NCBI GenBank assembly: GCA_002328075.1
Contig: DCVT01000022.1
Span: forward strand, 1,561-65,560
Source: Anaerolineales bacterium UBA2181
GTDB taxonomy: Bacteria > Chloroflexota > Anaerolineae > Promineifilales > UBA4811
Reading direction: 5' to 3'
DNA length: 64,000 nucleotides
Positions within the stretch are counted from its first letter, which is position 1. Every line of letters begins with the position of its first letter. Below, in pieces: positions 25,121 through 34,311 of the stretch. Under the pieces are notes generated by a model. That model was not told the origin of the DNA, did no database searches, and saw nothing but the letters and a program-made list of their open reading frames with translations. The position numbers and the translations under genes were made by a program.

Positions 25121-25888
25121 GCGTTCTTGAGCCGCAGCCATCCTTACACTCGATGTCATGCTGCAGCGCAGCGAAGCATCTCCGTTCTGCGGCCACGCAG
25201 ACCCGTCCCGCCATCAGGGTGGCATGAGGGCACCGGGCCACGCAGACCCTTTTAGCTGGACGGTTACATGACCCGACCCGGCCGTCGGATCCGCTGGCAC
25301 TGACGGGCAGTTGACGCGGCATCTACCACGTCCCAGTCGCCCTTAGGCAACTGGGGACGCAGCTCGCGCAGGCAGGTGACCGAACCGGCGCAGGCGAGCG
25401 CCCGAACCCGAGTAGGCGGGTTTGGCAGCCTCTGCTGCGGGTTTAACCGTCGGGCGGCGACCGGCGGCGGCGCCGAGAGACCGGCGCACTGACGCCGAGG
25501 TGCTGCCCGCGAGTTGCGACGCTCCTGGTGTTCTGGACGCACGAGTGCATTTCCCGGGGCAGCCAATAGCCTCGCCCACTGGACTACGTTGGCCCCAAGA
25601 ACCGGCCGGCACGGCGGCCGTGATTTGGGCTATGATGTGCACAAGCTAAACCGGATCGAGCGGTGTTTGGTCCGCACCCTGCCCCCCCAACACCTCCACA
25701 ACCTGGCCGCCGCCAGCGCCTGTCCAGACACCGAGACGCTCGGGTTCGCGAGCGGACCACCGACGCCCCTTGGCCGCCGTGGCTATGCGTCTCCCGGCTG
25801 GGCCAATCGCCGGCCACCGGTCCGGCGACCTGGTCGGCCCGATCGGCCGGGTAGCCGTGCGCCGGTCTTGCCGAGAGGAGGCAGAAAG
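25121..25888. other. 768-bp gap with degenerate repeat
   Basis: No credible coding region. The left part contains the interspersed repeat described at 25155-25249. The remainder is GC-rich, with short frames in all phases and no consistent coding signal. It may be decayed sequence. Confidence 0.5.
25155..25249. repeat. Degenerate interspersed repeat (TGTCATGCTG...GCGAAGCATCT type)
   Basis: TGTCATGCTG and GCGCAGCGAAGCATCT open the element. A 14-bp direct repeat GGCCACGCAGACCC occurs at 25191-25204 and 25236-25249. The stretch CATCAGGGTGGCATGA between them resembles an inverted, degraded copy of the opening motif. From memory, similar short non-coding repeats are dispersed in many Chloroflexota genomes, and this copy appears eroded. 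Confidence 0.5.
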
Positions 25889-26449
25889 ATGAAAGCAAGC
25901 GACAGGGTGCTCGCCGGCATCGTCGCCGGCATTGTGCTGTTGGTGGCGTTAGCTCTGGTCCTGACCCTCACGCGGCCGCCGGCCGATTACCAGCCTGAAG
26001 ACACGCCGGCCGGGGTGACAAACAACTATCTCCTGGCGCTGCTGAACGAAGAACATGAGCGCGCCTATGGCTACCTCTCGCCGCAGATCAAGTGCTACCC
26101 GTCCTCGGTCTCCGAGTTCAGCGACGCGGTGCGGAGCTATGCGTACATTTTTGGTGCGAGTGATCAGGGCAGGTCGTGGTCGGTTGAGAACACTACGGTG
26201 GGACGATGGAGTGCCGCCGTCAAGGTTTCCGAGCCCCGTTTTCGCGGCGGCGGCCTGTTCGAAACCGGACAGACCTACGAACAGTTCCAAGTCGATCTCG
26301 TGCTGGAAGATGAAGGGTGGCGCATCATCAGCGCCGACCGGTACTTTGCCAAATACCAATGGACGAGCGCCAACTGCAAGTGGCGGCGCCGGGCCGGCGG
26401 AAACCGTGTAGCCACGAGGGGTGACTGCCATAGCTTCCCTTCGTCCTGA
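25889..26449 (+). CDS. Membrane-anchored protein with NTF2-like domain
   Basis: 186 residues. One N-terminal membrane helix (about 8-30, VLAGIVAGIVLLVALALVL) anchors a small extracytoplasmic domain (about 40-160). Its pattern, an early helix (NYLLALLNEEHERAYGYLS) followed by strands ending in VDLVLEDEGWRIISADRYF, resembles DUF4878/NTF2-like lumazine-binding domains. The C-terminal 20 residues are basic and low in complexity. ATG 25889 follows GAGGAGG. The gene is 68 bp upstream of the DUF5671 protein and may be co-transcribed with it. The fold assignment is by pattern only, and no ligand or reaction is known. Confidence 0.72.
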   Translation: MKASDRVLAGIVAGIVLLVALALVLTLTRPPADYQPEDTPAGVTNNYLLALLNEEHERAYGYLSPQIKCYPSSVSEFSDAVRSYAYIFGASDQGRSWSVENTTVGRWSAAVKVSEPRFRGGGLFETGQTYEQFQVDLVLEDEGWRIISADRYFAKYQWTSANCKWRRRAGGNRVATRGDCHSFPSS

Positions 26450-26517
26450 ACCAAGCTCAAGGGGGGCATCCGATTTAGCGAATCAACAGGCCGGGTAGCT
26501 CAATAGGAGGTACGAGA

Positions 26518-28461
26518 ATGGGCAACGTCCGTCGCTGGTACACCTATGGGATCTGTGCGATTGCTTTGCAGGCGCTCGCGTGGGCCTTGATTAACCTGCT
26601 GCGCAACCTATTGCTCTCACCCCTCCGGCCTCAACCGGAGGCGCTCGCCTTTCAGATCGCGGTGATTGTGGTGGGCGGCGCGCTTTACCTGGGCCACTGG
26701 CTTTGGGCCCGGCGGTTGACCCGCGCGAGCGATGAAGAGCGCCATGCGACGCTGCGCGGGCTGTATCTCTATGGCATGATGGCTGGGTTCCTCGGTCCGA
26801 TTCTTCCCAACCTCTACGACCTCCTCCGCACGCTGATGGGTACCAAACGGGTTTGGTCCGGTTATCCGCGTGTGGAATTGACTCCCCGCGAGTGGTCGGT
26901 CTATCACCTGATGGCGGTGCTGGTGTTGGGCCTCTGGTGGCTGTACCACTGGATGGAGGTGCGGCAGGAGGGCAAGAGGGAGTCGGATGGCTGGGCAACG
27001 GTGCGGCGGTCGTACATCCTGGGGTTCTCCGCCGCCGGGCTGAAAATCACCACTGTGGCTATGATCTCGCTGATTCAGTGGCTGCTGCTGCTGCCGGGCG
27101 CCATTTGGAGCAGAGGGGCAGCCAGCCAATCGGTGTTGACGCTCGGTGCCCAGCTACTCATTGGGGTGCCGCTGTGGACCGTCTTTTGGTCCCGGGCGCA
27201 GGCGTTGTTCGATGCCGGGAACGCGTCCGAACGCGATTCTGCGCTGCGCAAGGCATACCTCTATCTCGCTGCCTTGATCGGTTCGATGGGATCCATCTAT
27301 GCCGCTGCTGCGTTGGCAGCCAGCCTGATGCGGAGGTTGCTGGGCTGGAGCGCCGTAGCCCAAGGCAGTGAGGGCGACTATCGGCAGGCGCTATCGATCA
27401 TTGCAGGCCTGGGGGTGCTGTGGTCTTACCACGCCTATGTGCTTCGCGGGGATGCGGCCAAGGAAGAGACAACCGCGCAAAAAGCGACCGTCCGACACAT
27501 TTATATCTATCTGGTGGCAGGCGCCGGTCTGCTTGCCCTCGGGATTGGGCTGGGCGGTGAGGTCACTGTGCTGGTGAACACCCTGGCCAGTGGCGGGTTT
27601 GGGAACAGCCAACAGGCGGCCTTTGCCTGGGCCACGGCCGCCATCATCGCCGGTCTGCCTGTCCATGTGGTGCAGAGGCGGCGGGCACAGTTGGAGGCCA
27701 GGGGGACGGGTCCGGACAGCACCCATGCCCTGCGCTCCGTTCCCAGGCGAATCTACCTTTACCTGTTTCTGTTTGCCGCCGCCCTGGTCGACCTGGGGGC
27801 GTTGGTCTTTATTGTGTACAAGATTCTCAGCGCGTTGTTGGGAGGCGAGCCCCTACGGATGGCCGAAATCGCCCAATACATCGGATACGCCGCCATTGGG
27901 GCGGCCGTGTGGGTGAGCCATCTGGTGGTGCTGCGTTCCGACCGGCAACTGCTGGCAGCCACGGAAGAGGCCAAGGCCTTGCGTCTGGTGATGCTGGACG
28001 CGGAAGGCTCCTCCTTGGGACCCGCGATTGTCCGGGCGCTCGCAGAAAGCGTCGGGGGTGTGGACGTGACGCTGGCGCAAGTGGGACAGGCGGGAACGGC
28101 AGACGATTCGGCCGAGGCCGCGCGAGACGAGCTGCTCGGCGCGGCCGATCTGGTTCAGGTCCCATGGCTCCTCCTGCAGGCCGGAAGCGGGGTCCCGGCA
28201 TCGTTGCCGGGGGCCGTGGCGCGGAGTCCGGTGCGCAAGCTGTTGCTACCCATCTGGAGCGAAGGTTGGGAGTGGGTCGGCGTCGACCGCTGGGAGCCAG
28301 ACGAGTGGGCGAGAGAGGCGGTCAACGCGGTCGGTCGGGCGGTGGAAGGCCGGCCGATCAAACCCCGGCGGCCGTTAGGCGCCGCGGCCATCGCCTGGAT
28401 CGTGCTGGGTGGTCTGATGCTGCTATCCGCCTTGGGGGCGGCGATCGCCAACATACTCTAG
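26518..28461 (+). CDS. DUF5671-repeat membrane protein with a cytoplasmic domain
   Basis: 647 residues. Five tandem units each begin with a short R-x-Y-x-Y-type stretch and hold about three hydrophobic helices: RRWYTYGICAIA, RRSYILGFSAAG, RKAYLYLAALIG, RHIYIYLVAGAG and RRIYLYLFLFAA. This is the DUF5671 pattern, giving about 14-15 membrane segments. Between the last unit and a final C-terminal helix (about 622-645) lies a soluble region of about 150 residues (about 485-620) beginning LRLVMLDAEGSSLGPAIVRALAESV, which I do not recognise. The C-terminal helix would fix that region to the membrane. ATG 26518 follows AGGAGG. The function is unknown; transport, sensing or a scaffold role are all possible. 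Confidence 0.8.
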   Translation: MGNVRRWYTYGICAIALQALAWALINLLRNLLLSPLRPQPEALAFQIAVIVVGGALYLGHWLWARRLTRASDEERHATLRGLYLYGMMAGFLGPILPNLYDLLRTLMGTKRVWSGYPRVELTPREWSVYHLMAVLVLGLWWLYHWMEVRQEGKRESDGWATVRRSYILGFSAAGLKITTVAMISLIQWLLLLPGAIWSRGAASQSVLTLGAQLLIGVPLWTVFWSRAQALFDAGNASERDSALRKAYLYLAALIGSMGSIYAAAALAASLMRRLLGWSAVAQGSEGDYRQALSIIAGLGVLWSYHAYVLRGDAAKEETTAQKATVRHIYIYLVAGAGLLALGIGLGGEVTVLVNTLASGGFGNSQQAAFAWATAAIIAGLPVHVVQRRRAQLEARGTGPDSTHALRSVPRRIYLYLFLFAAALVDLGALVFIVYKILSALLGGEPLRMAEIAQYIGYAAIGAAVWVSHLVVLRSDRQLLAATEEAKALRLVMLDAEGSSLGPAIVRALAESVGGVDVTLAQVGQAGTADDSAEAARDELLGAADLVQVPWLLLQAGSGVPASLPGAVARSPVRKLLLPIWSEGWEWVGVDRWEPDEWAREAVNAVGRAVEGRPIKPRRPLGAAAIAWIVLGGLMLLSALGAAIANIL

Positions 28462-28900
28462 CAAGTGCCCGGCTGTCTGTACCGGCCGGTTGGTTGGGCC
28501 ACAACCTGCGTTGGCTGAATGGGTGGGCGCCGCGCGAACGGCACGCCGGGCGGTTGCCGCGGACGTGCCGAGCAGGTGCCATGTCGGCCGTTCGCCACAC
28601 GATCCGGCGGGCAGAACGAGCACCAAACGCCGCCTGACCCGCGGGGCGGGCTTGAGCAATCGATCGTGCGCCTACTGCTCGCGCGAAAATCGGCCGGATG
28701 GCGGAATTGATGCGTCACCAGCCACGTCTGCAAAGGCCGCGCCTCCAAATCATCGCAGGCTGCCCGGAATGACTTGTGAGCGGCGCGAATATCCGGTCCT
28801 GCCTCCCCGGGCTGCGGCCAACCACAAACCGATCAGGCCCGCACCGATGCAATTCCGTGCGTCTGGTGGCAGCCACGAGACATGCCGCTGAATCCGCGCG
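28462..28900. other. 439-bp gap between convergent genes
   Basis: It lies between the DUF5671 gene (plus) and the ZIP gene (minus). An open plus-strand frame covers most of it, but its composition is Arg/Pro/Ala-rich with no domain, and I do not consider it coding. No clear terminator hairpin was found. Confidence 0.5.
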
Positions 28901-29641
28901 TCAGGTCAGAATTTGTGACAACGCCAGCAGCAGCAAAAAACCCGACAGGAAGCCAAAGGTCGCCTCATGCTCGAAACCATGGCTGTGGCTTTCGGGGATC
29001 AGCTCGTCGGACACGACGTAGAGCATCGCCCCGCCCGCGAACGCCAGGCTGAACGGCAAAACAGCCCCGAAAAAGGTGACAAAGACAGCACCCAGCAGGG
29101 CGGCCAAGGGCTCGGAGAGCCCAGAGCCAAAGGCCCACGCCAAGTATCGGCGGCGCGGCATGCCACAGGCCCGGAAAGGCCCGGCCACGGCGATGCCCTC
29201 CGGTATGTTGTGCAAGGCGATGGCCAGAGCCAGAAGCAGGCCAAGGCGTGGCTCGGCCGCGTAACCAGTGCCCACTGCCAGGCCCTCGGGGATGTTGTGC
29301 AGAGTCAGCGCCGAAAAAAGGAGAACTCCACGGCGGTAAGCCATGGGTTGAGTGCACTCGAACGATAGGGGCGTATGCTCGTGCGGGAGCCACCGATCGA
29401 AACCAAAAAGGAGAGCGGCTCCGGCGGCCACGCCCAACAGCGCGACCGGTATGTTGCCCAGCGTGACCGCCTCTTGGATGAGTCCGATGGTGGCGATAGC
29501 GGTCATCACGCCGGCAGCAAAGCCGAGGAGCGTGTCATAGATGCGCATGTCCAGCCTGGGGAAGGCAGCCACTACACCTCCACCCAAGCCCGTGGCCAGG
29601 CCGGCGATGAGACTGAGCAACGCGGCGTTCAGGATTACCAT
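28901..29641 (-). CDS. ZIP family metal transporter
   Basis: 246 residues with eight predicted membrane segments. The paired metal-site helices are unmistakable: ALTLHNIPEGLAVG in segment 4 and AIALHNIPEGIAVAG in segment 5, with further acidic or histidine ligands late in the chain. The ZupT/ZIP-like fold imports zinc, iron or manganese into the cytoplasm. The usual histidine-rich variable loop is short (FDRWLPHEHTP). ATG 29641 is the start, and the ribosome site is weak although the promoter is strong. It is a single-gene unit. Metal preference cannot be read from the sequence, and no Fur or Zur box was identified. Confidence 0.9.
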   Translation of the reverse strand: MVILNAALLSLIAGLATGLGGGVVAAFPRLDMRIYDTLLGFAAGVMTAIATIGLIQEAVTLGNIPVALLGVAAGAALLFGFDRWLPHEHTPLSFECTQPMAYRRGVLLFSALTLHNIPEGLAVGTGYAAEPRLGLLLALAIALHNIPEGIAVAGPFRACGMPRRRYLAWAFGSGLSEPLAALLGAVFVTFFGAVLPFSLAFAGGAMLYVVSDELIPESHSHGFEHEATFGFLSGFLLLLALSQILT

Positions 29642-30014
29642 AAGCCGTCCGTGTGATGAGCATCGCCGCGCCTCGAGGCGCAGCCTGTCTCGGAATTCGC
29701 TGACGGCACATTGTATGAGAGAACCGTCGAGGGGTCAAGCGGGGGACAGCAGGCGTTGAACACGGCAAAAAGCCAGCCGATGGCGCCCATGCGTCAACAA
29801 GAGCCATGACAGGTTTCGAGGTGTGAGCAAACCAGCCGGCACGGGCGTTGGTCAGGAATTGGAGATGGGAAAGCTCATGGTGCGGTTGGTCGGGTGAACG
29901 CCCCGTGCCGCAGCATCCTGGGCAGACCGAGTGAGAGCTGCCGCGGAGGCCGCACGCTAGGTGGTTGTGTGGATGATCAGGCACCGCTGCTGCTTGGCAT
30001 CCGCCAGATCCAGG
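29642..30014. other. 373-bp gap upstream of the ZIP gene
   Basis: It holds the ZIP promoter (29710-29738). The rest shows no supported gene or hairpin. Confidence 0.5.
29710..29738 (-). promoter_or_regulatory. Sigma-70 promoter for the ZIP transporter
   Basis: On the minus strand TTGACC (29738-29733), 17-bp spacer and TACAAT (29715-29710). The leader is about 60 nt. Confidence 0.65.
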
Positions 30015-30515
30015 TTACCCGCCCTGAAGTTTTTTGCGCATGGGTTGAACCGGGAGCCCGTTCCCGTCGAAACTCCACCCGGTCCGCACGCCGGTCGACC
30101 TCTTGTAACCCATGGCCAGGTAAAAGGGAACGCCGTAAAGGGTGGCCGCCACCCGGATCACCGTCGATCCCCGCCGAAGGCACTCGGGTTCAAATCGCGC
30201 GACCAGCCGCCGCCCAATCCCGTGCCGGTGATGGTCCGCCCGCACAAAGAGGCTGGCCAGCCGATCCTGGCGGCCGCGCAGCACGCCGACGATCTCTCCG
30301 TCGTCTTCGGCCACGAACACCATCGCGGACCGGATCACCCCGGCAATCGCCTGTTGATGCGACAGGTCCTCTGACCGGGCATGGCGAAACGGGCCCAAAA
30401 AGAGACCCAGCTGGGTGGGCGGCACGAAAGAGAGGTTGAACTCGCTATAGGTATCCGCGATGAGCCGACCCACGCTGGCGGCATCGCCCTCTTGATAGTC
30501 ACGGATCTTGATCAT
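30015..30515 (-). CDS. GNAT family N-acetyltransferase
   Basis: 166 residues, the normal size. The GNAT fold is shown by MVFVAEDDGEIVGVL (strand 2-4 region), the acetyl-CoA loop LFVRADHHRHGIGRRLVARFE (motif A, R/Q-x-x-G-x-G/A) at about residues 89-110, and the late YLAMGYKRS motif B. GGGAG precedes the ATG at 30515. Substrates of this family range from antibiotics to proteins. The compact protein without extra domains gives no clue. No partner gene is adjacent. Confidence 0.85.
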   Translation of the reverse strand: MIKIRDYQEGDAASVGRLIADTYSEFNLSFVPPTQLGLFLGPFRHARSEDLSHQQAIAGVIRSAMVFVAEDDGEIVGVLRGRQDRLASLFVRADHHRHGIGRRLVARFEPECLRRGSTVIRVAATLYGVPFYLAMGYKRSTGVRTGWSFDGNGLPVQPMRKKLQGG

Positions 30516-31560
30516 GGGAGCTCCCTGCAGTGCCGGCCGCGCCTATCGTCGCGTTGGGTTCTATCCAGGACGGCGCATGGTACCCGGGTTCGCTCGGTGG
30601 TTGCGTACCGGCAAGCGCATAGAACCCGGTTGGCGGGTGCACGGCCAATCGGCCGCGACCGTTTGAGACTCCTTTGAGGACTGCCTCACAGGGCAATCCT
30701 GCAGCAACTGACACGCCACGGTCCGAGTGTATCCGGCCTGCGCAGCCGGCGCAAGCACGTTGGCGCTGCGGCTGCCGTGGCGAGGGAATGTCAACGAATG
30801 GGAAGCGAATGACAAAACGACGCAAGCGGGTACCGGCGAGCCCGGTGCGTCACCGACTGCCCGTGCGTGCGGCCGGGCCGTCCGGACCATGGCGGCGCCG
30901 GCCGTGGGACCGCCTCCGGCGTGCGGTCGTGTGACGGTATAGCCGGTCGCGGTTGCGGCGGGTCGTCGTGCGCCGGGCGCAACCCCGGCCCAGCGGTGCG
31001 TATTGGTGAGCCTATGGGAAGGAGTGAACGATGATAGTTTTCAAACTGCTGGGCAACCTGATCGGAGCGGCGATCTGAGCCGGGCTGATCTACGCCGGGT
31101 GCGTACTCTGGCCTTTTCACCTCAACCAGAACCTGGGTATGGTGATCGCTGTTGCGGTGGGCGCCGGGGCCTTGCTGAGCGGGGTGGCGAGCACGATTAG
31201 CAGCTGCGCGCCGCCAGGCAGTAACATTCCCCGATGGCCACTGCTGGATGGCAGGCCGTGCATAACGGGGTGGCCATTAAACCGGTGCACGGTCCGGGCG
31301 TTTTCCAGGTAAGGTGCGCGGCCAGCCAGGCTCTGACCCACCGTACGCCAACAACGCAAACCAGAGGCCGCCGCCGATGGCGGACCGGTCCTCAGTCGTG
31401 TCTGATGCTTTGGGGTCGAGCCTTCCGCTCTGTGTTGCGGGCAGGTGCACCGGCCCGCCTGCGGTTGTGACCTTGGGTCAGATCGTCGCGCCGTAAATCA
31501 AACCTCTAGCCCGGTGCCTGGGTAGTATTAGGGTAGCTGTACCCAATCAGATGAGGCCAG
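30516..31560. other. 1.05-kb gene-poor stretch
   Basis: The only item that looks genic is a small nonsense-interrupted membrane-protein frame at 31031-31312. Elsewhere the sequence shows many short frames but no recognised domain, promoter pair or terminator. Confidence 0.5.
31031..31312 (+). pseudogene. Small membrane protein interrupted by an in-frame TGA
   Basis: GAAGGAGTGAACG precedes an ATG at 31031, an excellent ribosome site. The frame reads MIVFKLLGNLIGAAI, then TGA at codon 16 (31076-31078), then continues in frame with AGLIYAGCVLWPF and a second hydrophobic stretch (MVIAVAVGAGALLSGVAST) to a TAA at 31310-31312. The two hydrophobic segments flank the stop and look like one small two-helix protein of about 60-90 residues. 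Either a recent nonsense mutation or a sequencing error is likely. Programmed readthrough cannot be excluded but has no support here. Confidence 0.45.
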
Positions 31561-32826
31561 ATGCCGATGGATTCCTGGGTGCGAAGCACTGGCAAACCAA
31601 TCCGGTGGTCCATGATCCGGCGCGGCATCACCCACGCCGTCCCGTTCCTGCTGTTGGCGGTCATCTCGGCGTGCCGACCGGGCGGTGCGTCCCACACGGA
31701 ACAGCCTGCGCGGATTCTGGCGCAGGCGCCAGGTTCCACCGTCGCCGGCTCTTCGGCACGGCTTGAGGAGAAGATTGGCCCGGCCGACCAGCCGTCGGTC
31801 GCGCGACCCAGTGCGTCGGCTGGCGGCATGAAGGCAGCGGAGGGCGAGCCCTCGCCAACCATCGACGCTGCGCCGTCAGCCACGACGCCCTGCAGCCCCG
31901 TGGATTTGACCGGCATCGACGCGCCAAAAGAGCGCCCGGAAGCGGACGCGCCTCCGCCTGCGACTGACCCGACCAAGACGCCGGCAGTCGTCCAGGGTGA
32001 CACGCGCAGCCGCTCGGCGGATGGGATGATGGCCGTATATGTTGCCGGCGGGGAGTTTGTGATGGGCAGCTCCGACCATGAGGTGGACCTGGCCCGGGCG
32101 CTGTGTGTCCAATACAGCCGCGATCCCAACACCGCGCGGGCGGCCTGTCAGCGGACCGCCTTTGAGAACGAGCAACCGTCGCGCCGGGTGAGATTGGCTG
32201 GCTTTTGGATTGACCGCACTGAAGTGACGGTGGGTCAATATCGCCGCTGTGTAGATGATGGCGCATGCACGCCGCCGGTCCGGCTCGATTCGGCCACCAG
32301 GGACACGTATTTCGACGACCCGGGTTACCGTGACTATCCGGTGGTGTGGGTCGATCAGGGCCAGGCGACCTCCTATTGCGCCTGGGCCGGCGGCCGGCTG
32401 CCGACCGAGTCCGAGTGGGAATATGCTGCCCGCGGCCCGGACTCGCTCCTCTTTCCTTGGGGCGACGTCTTTGACGGCAGCCGCCTGAACTATTGCGATG
32501 CAAGCTGCACGGCCGGGCCCAATGACCCGAGCGTGGATGATGGGTACCCCAATACCGCACCCGCGGGAAGCTTTCCGGCGGGCGCCAGTTGGTGTGGGGC
32601 GCTGGACCTGGCGGGCAATGTTCGTGAGTGGGTGGCGGATTGGTATGGGCTCTATCCTATCGGACCGCAAACAAACCCGACTGGGCCACCCGTGGGCGAT
32701 GCGCGGATACCGCGCGGTGGGAGCTGGCTGGATACGCCGGATGATGTGCGCAGCACCAATCGCGGCGCCAACGCGGTTGACTATGCCCGGCATAAGGTGG
32801 GTTTCCGTTGCGCGGCCGATGGCTGA
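31561..32826 (+). CDS. FGE/SUMF1-fold lipoprotein
   Basis: 421 residues. A hydrophobic signal segment ends in LLAVISAC, a plausible lipobox, after a basic n-region. A Pro/Ala/Ser-rich linker (about 45-155) leads to a formylglycine-generating-enzyme-like domain (about 158-420): MAVYVAGGEFVMGS, FWIDRTEVTVGQYRRCV, LPTESEWEYAARG, LAGNVREWVADW and IPRGGSWLDTPDDVRS. In true FGE the GGSW segment is followed by catalytic cysteines. Here the corresponding positions are not Cys, so this is probably a structural or binding member of the fold. The ATG at 31561 has GAGG nearby; ATG 31612 would give a cleaner signal peptide. It is likely exported and membrane-tethered. Confidence 0.82.
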   Translation: MPMDSWVRSTGKPIRWSMIRRGITHAVPFLLLAVISACRPGGASHTEQPARILAQAPGSTVAGSSARLEEKIGPADQPSVARPSASAGGMKAAEGEPSPTIDAAPSATTPCSPVDLTGIDAPKERPEADAPPPATDPTKTPAVVQGDTRSRSADGMMAVYVAGGEFVMGSSDHEVDLARALCVQYSRDPNTARAACQRTAFENEQPSRRVRLAGFWIDRTEVTVGQYRRCVDDGACTPPVRLDSATRDTYFDDPGYRDYPVVWVDQGQATSYCAWAGGRLPTESEWEYAARGPDSLLFPWGDVFDGSRLNYCDASCTAGPNDPSVDDGYPNTAPAGSFPAGASWCGALDLAGNVREWVADWYGLYPIGPQTNPTGPPVGDARIPRGGSWLDTPDDVRSTNRGANAVDYARHKVGFRCAADG

Positions 32827-33575
32827 GCGGTCGTGGGCACCCGGCCGGCGCATCGGCATCGCGCTGGCGGCTAAGGCGGGAGCAGAGGCGATGCCCGGCC
32901 GGTCACCGGGAGCGGTCGGGGTAGGGCTTTGCGTGGAAGTGCTGGCCACCAACCAGGTCCAGCAGACCTGCGCCGGCCACCATGTTCAGAGGGGATCGCC
33001 AGACCCCGGCTGCCGCAGCCGGAGCGCCGGTTCTTCAGCCGGCGGACGGGTGGCCCTGACCACACAGGTTTGCGCCCGTCGAGGGCCGCCAGATCTGGCC
33101 CCGTCTCCATGCCTGGGGACCTGCAGGCTTGCCTGAACCTGCCAGGCCCTGTCCGGGATGCGCGGTGCCGGATCTGGCACGGTGCATAATTGCCGCATGC
33201 CGGTTGTCCATTGAACGGGAGGCGGGCGCACCCGTGGCGGATCGGGGGTGGGTGACCTCATCGCTATTCGACGGATGGCCGTACCAGACTGGACAACCCT
33301 TTCGCCGGCCTTTGAACGACAAGGCTGGCGTAGAAAGGATGGGGCCAGACCGTGCCCATCGATGACGACCGGGCGCTGCATCTGATCAAGGAGTGCCAAC
33401 AGCGGTACCCGGGGCGCCACTTGGCCATTGATGCGCTCAAGGCAGCCGGGTGCTCACAGCACGCAACACGGCCGCGCTGGAGGGCGCAGAAACAGGGTGA
33501 CGGGAGCCCCGGTGGTGCCCCAAGGTACAAGGTCTGGTCGGCCCTCGACTCCGGCCGGCCGCGAGGAGTCTGGCC
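32827..33575. other. 749-bp gap before the GNAT pseudogene
   Basis: A plus-strand frame starting GTG 33353 (about 88 codons, beginning MPIDDDRALHLIKEC) is the only faintly protein-like segment. It has no recognised domain and runs into the pseudogene, so I leave it unannotated. Nothing else is supported. Confidence 0.45.
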
Positions 33576-34024
33576 ATGGCATACAGTGAAGAACCGGCAT
33601 TTGATCTCCGCGTCTTGAGGGCAGAGGATGATGGATTCAGGCAGTACCTGCAGGGGATACTGAACCAGTATCACTGGATGGCACATCCTCTGTTGGATAT
33701 GCCAAAAACCGCCAGGTAAATCGTCCGCGTGACCGGCGCAGATGGCTCGGTAGTGGGTGGAGCGCTCCTAAGGGCCTACTGGGGCTGGCTGGAGGTAGGT
33801 CTGGTCGGTTAAAAAAGGCGGCGCTCGGGCGTGGGGTGGTGGGACGGCAGTTGATGGCGGTCATCGCAGAACAGGCACGGTAGGAAAGCCACCTCCGGAT
33901 TTGGGTGGAGACCTTTGAACAGGAGTTTGGGTTCTACCTACGCGTGGGTTACCGGATCGTGGGCAAGCCGGAGGACCATCCTAAAGGGCACAGCTACTAT
34001 TGCTTGCGCAAAGATCTAGGGTAG
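33576..34024 (+). pseudogene. GNAT acetyltransferase pseudogene
   Basis: An ATG at 33576 with GAGGAG upstream opens a frame (MAYSEEPAFDLRVLRAEDD) that meets TAA at 33717-33719. It continues in frame (VRVTGADGSVVGGALLRAYW), then needs a shift near 33811. After that the new frame gives LGRGVVGRQLMAVIAEQAR, a clear acetyl-CoA loop. A TAG follows, then HLRIWVETFEQEFGFYLRVGYRIVGK to the final stop at 34022-34024. Two stops plus one frameshift show it is dead. The intact frames still align as a full GNAT of about 148 residues. Confidence 0.75.
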
Positions 34025-34311
34025 GCGGCGAGCCTTCGGTGCAGGCCGGCCAAGCAAGGGCCGGGCAGATCGGAAATGCCGCTTGCCGTGGAGCGCTTGG
34101 GATGCCAGTTCGGCCGGAGATCGGGGGGGCTTTGCCGACTGGAAGCGCCAAAGGTGCCGCTAATCGGTGGTCTCGCGCTGCGACCGTGTGGGCGGGACAT
34201 GGTGATGCCGCTGCTGCATGAGCGTGATACAATGCCCGCCATGCGCGGTCCGGCCCGGCGGGCCATCTGTAGCGGTGCCCGTGGAGGCGCACCACTTTGA
34301 AGGTGAGGACC

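Noticed and set aside
28490..28891. Open plus-strand frame of 133 codons
   Set aside because: Its composition is Arg/Ala/Pro-rich without hydrophobic core patterns, and it has no ribosome site. It is probably chance in GC-rich DNA.
30170..30210. GGGTTCAAATC T-loop-like sequence suggesting a tRNA
   Set aside because: It lies inside the GNAT gene and no acceptor or anticodon stem fits around it.
31076..31078. UGA recoding in this organism
   Set aside because: TGA is used as an ordinary stop for many intact genes here (for example the AAA+ ATPase and the HisN-like gene).
33353..33618. Small frame beginning GTG (MPIDDDRALHL...)
   Set aside because: It has a faint protein-like start only, runs into the GNAT pseudogene and has no known domain.
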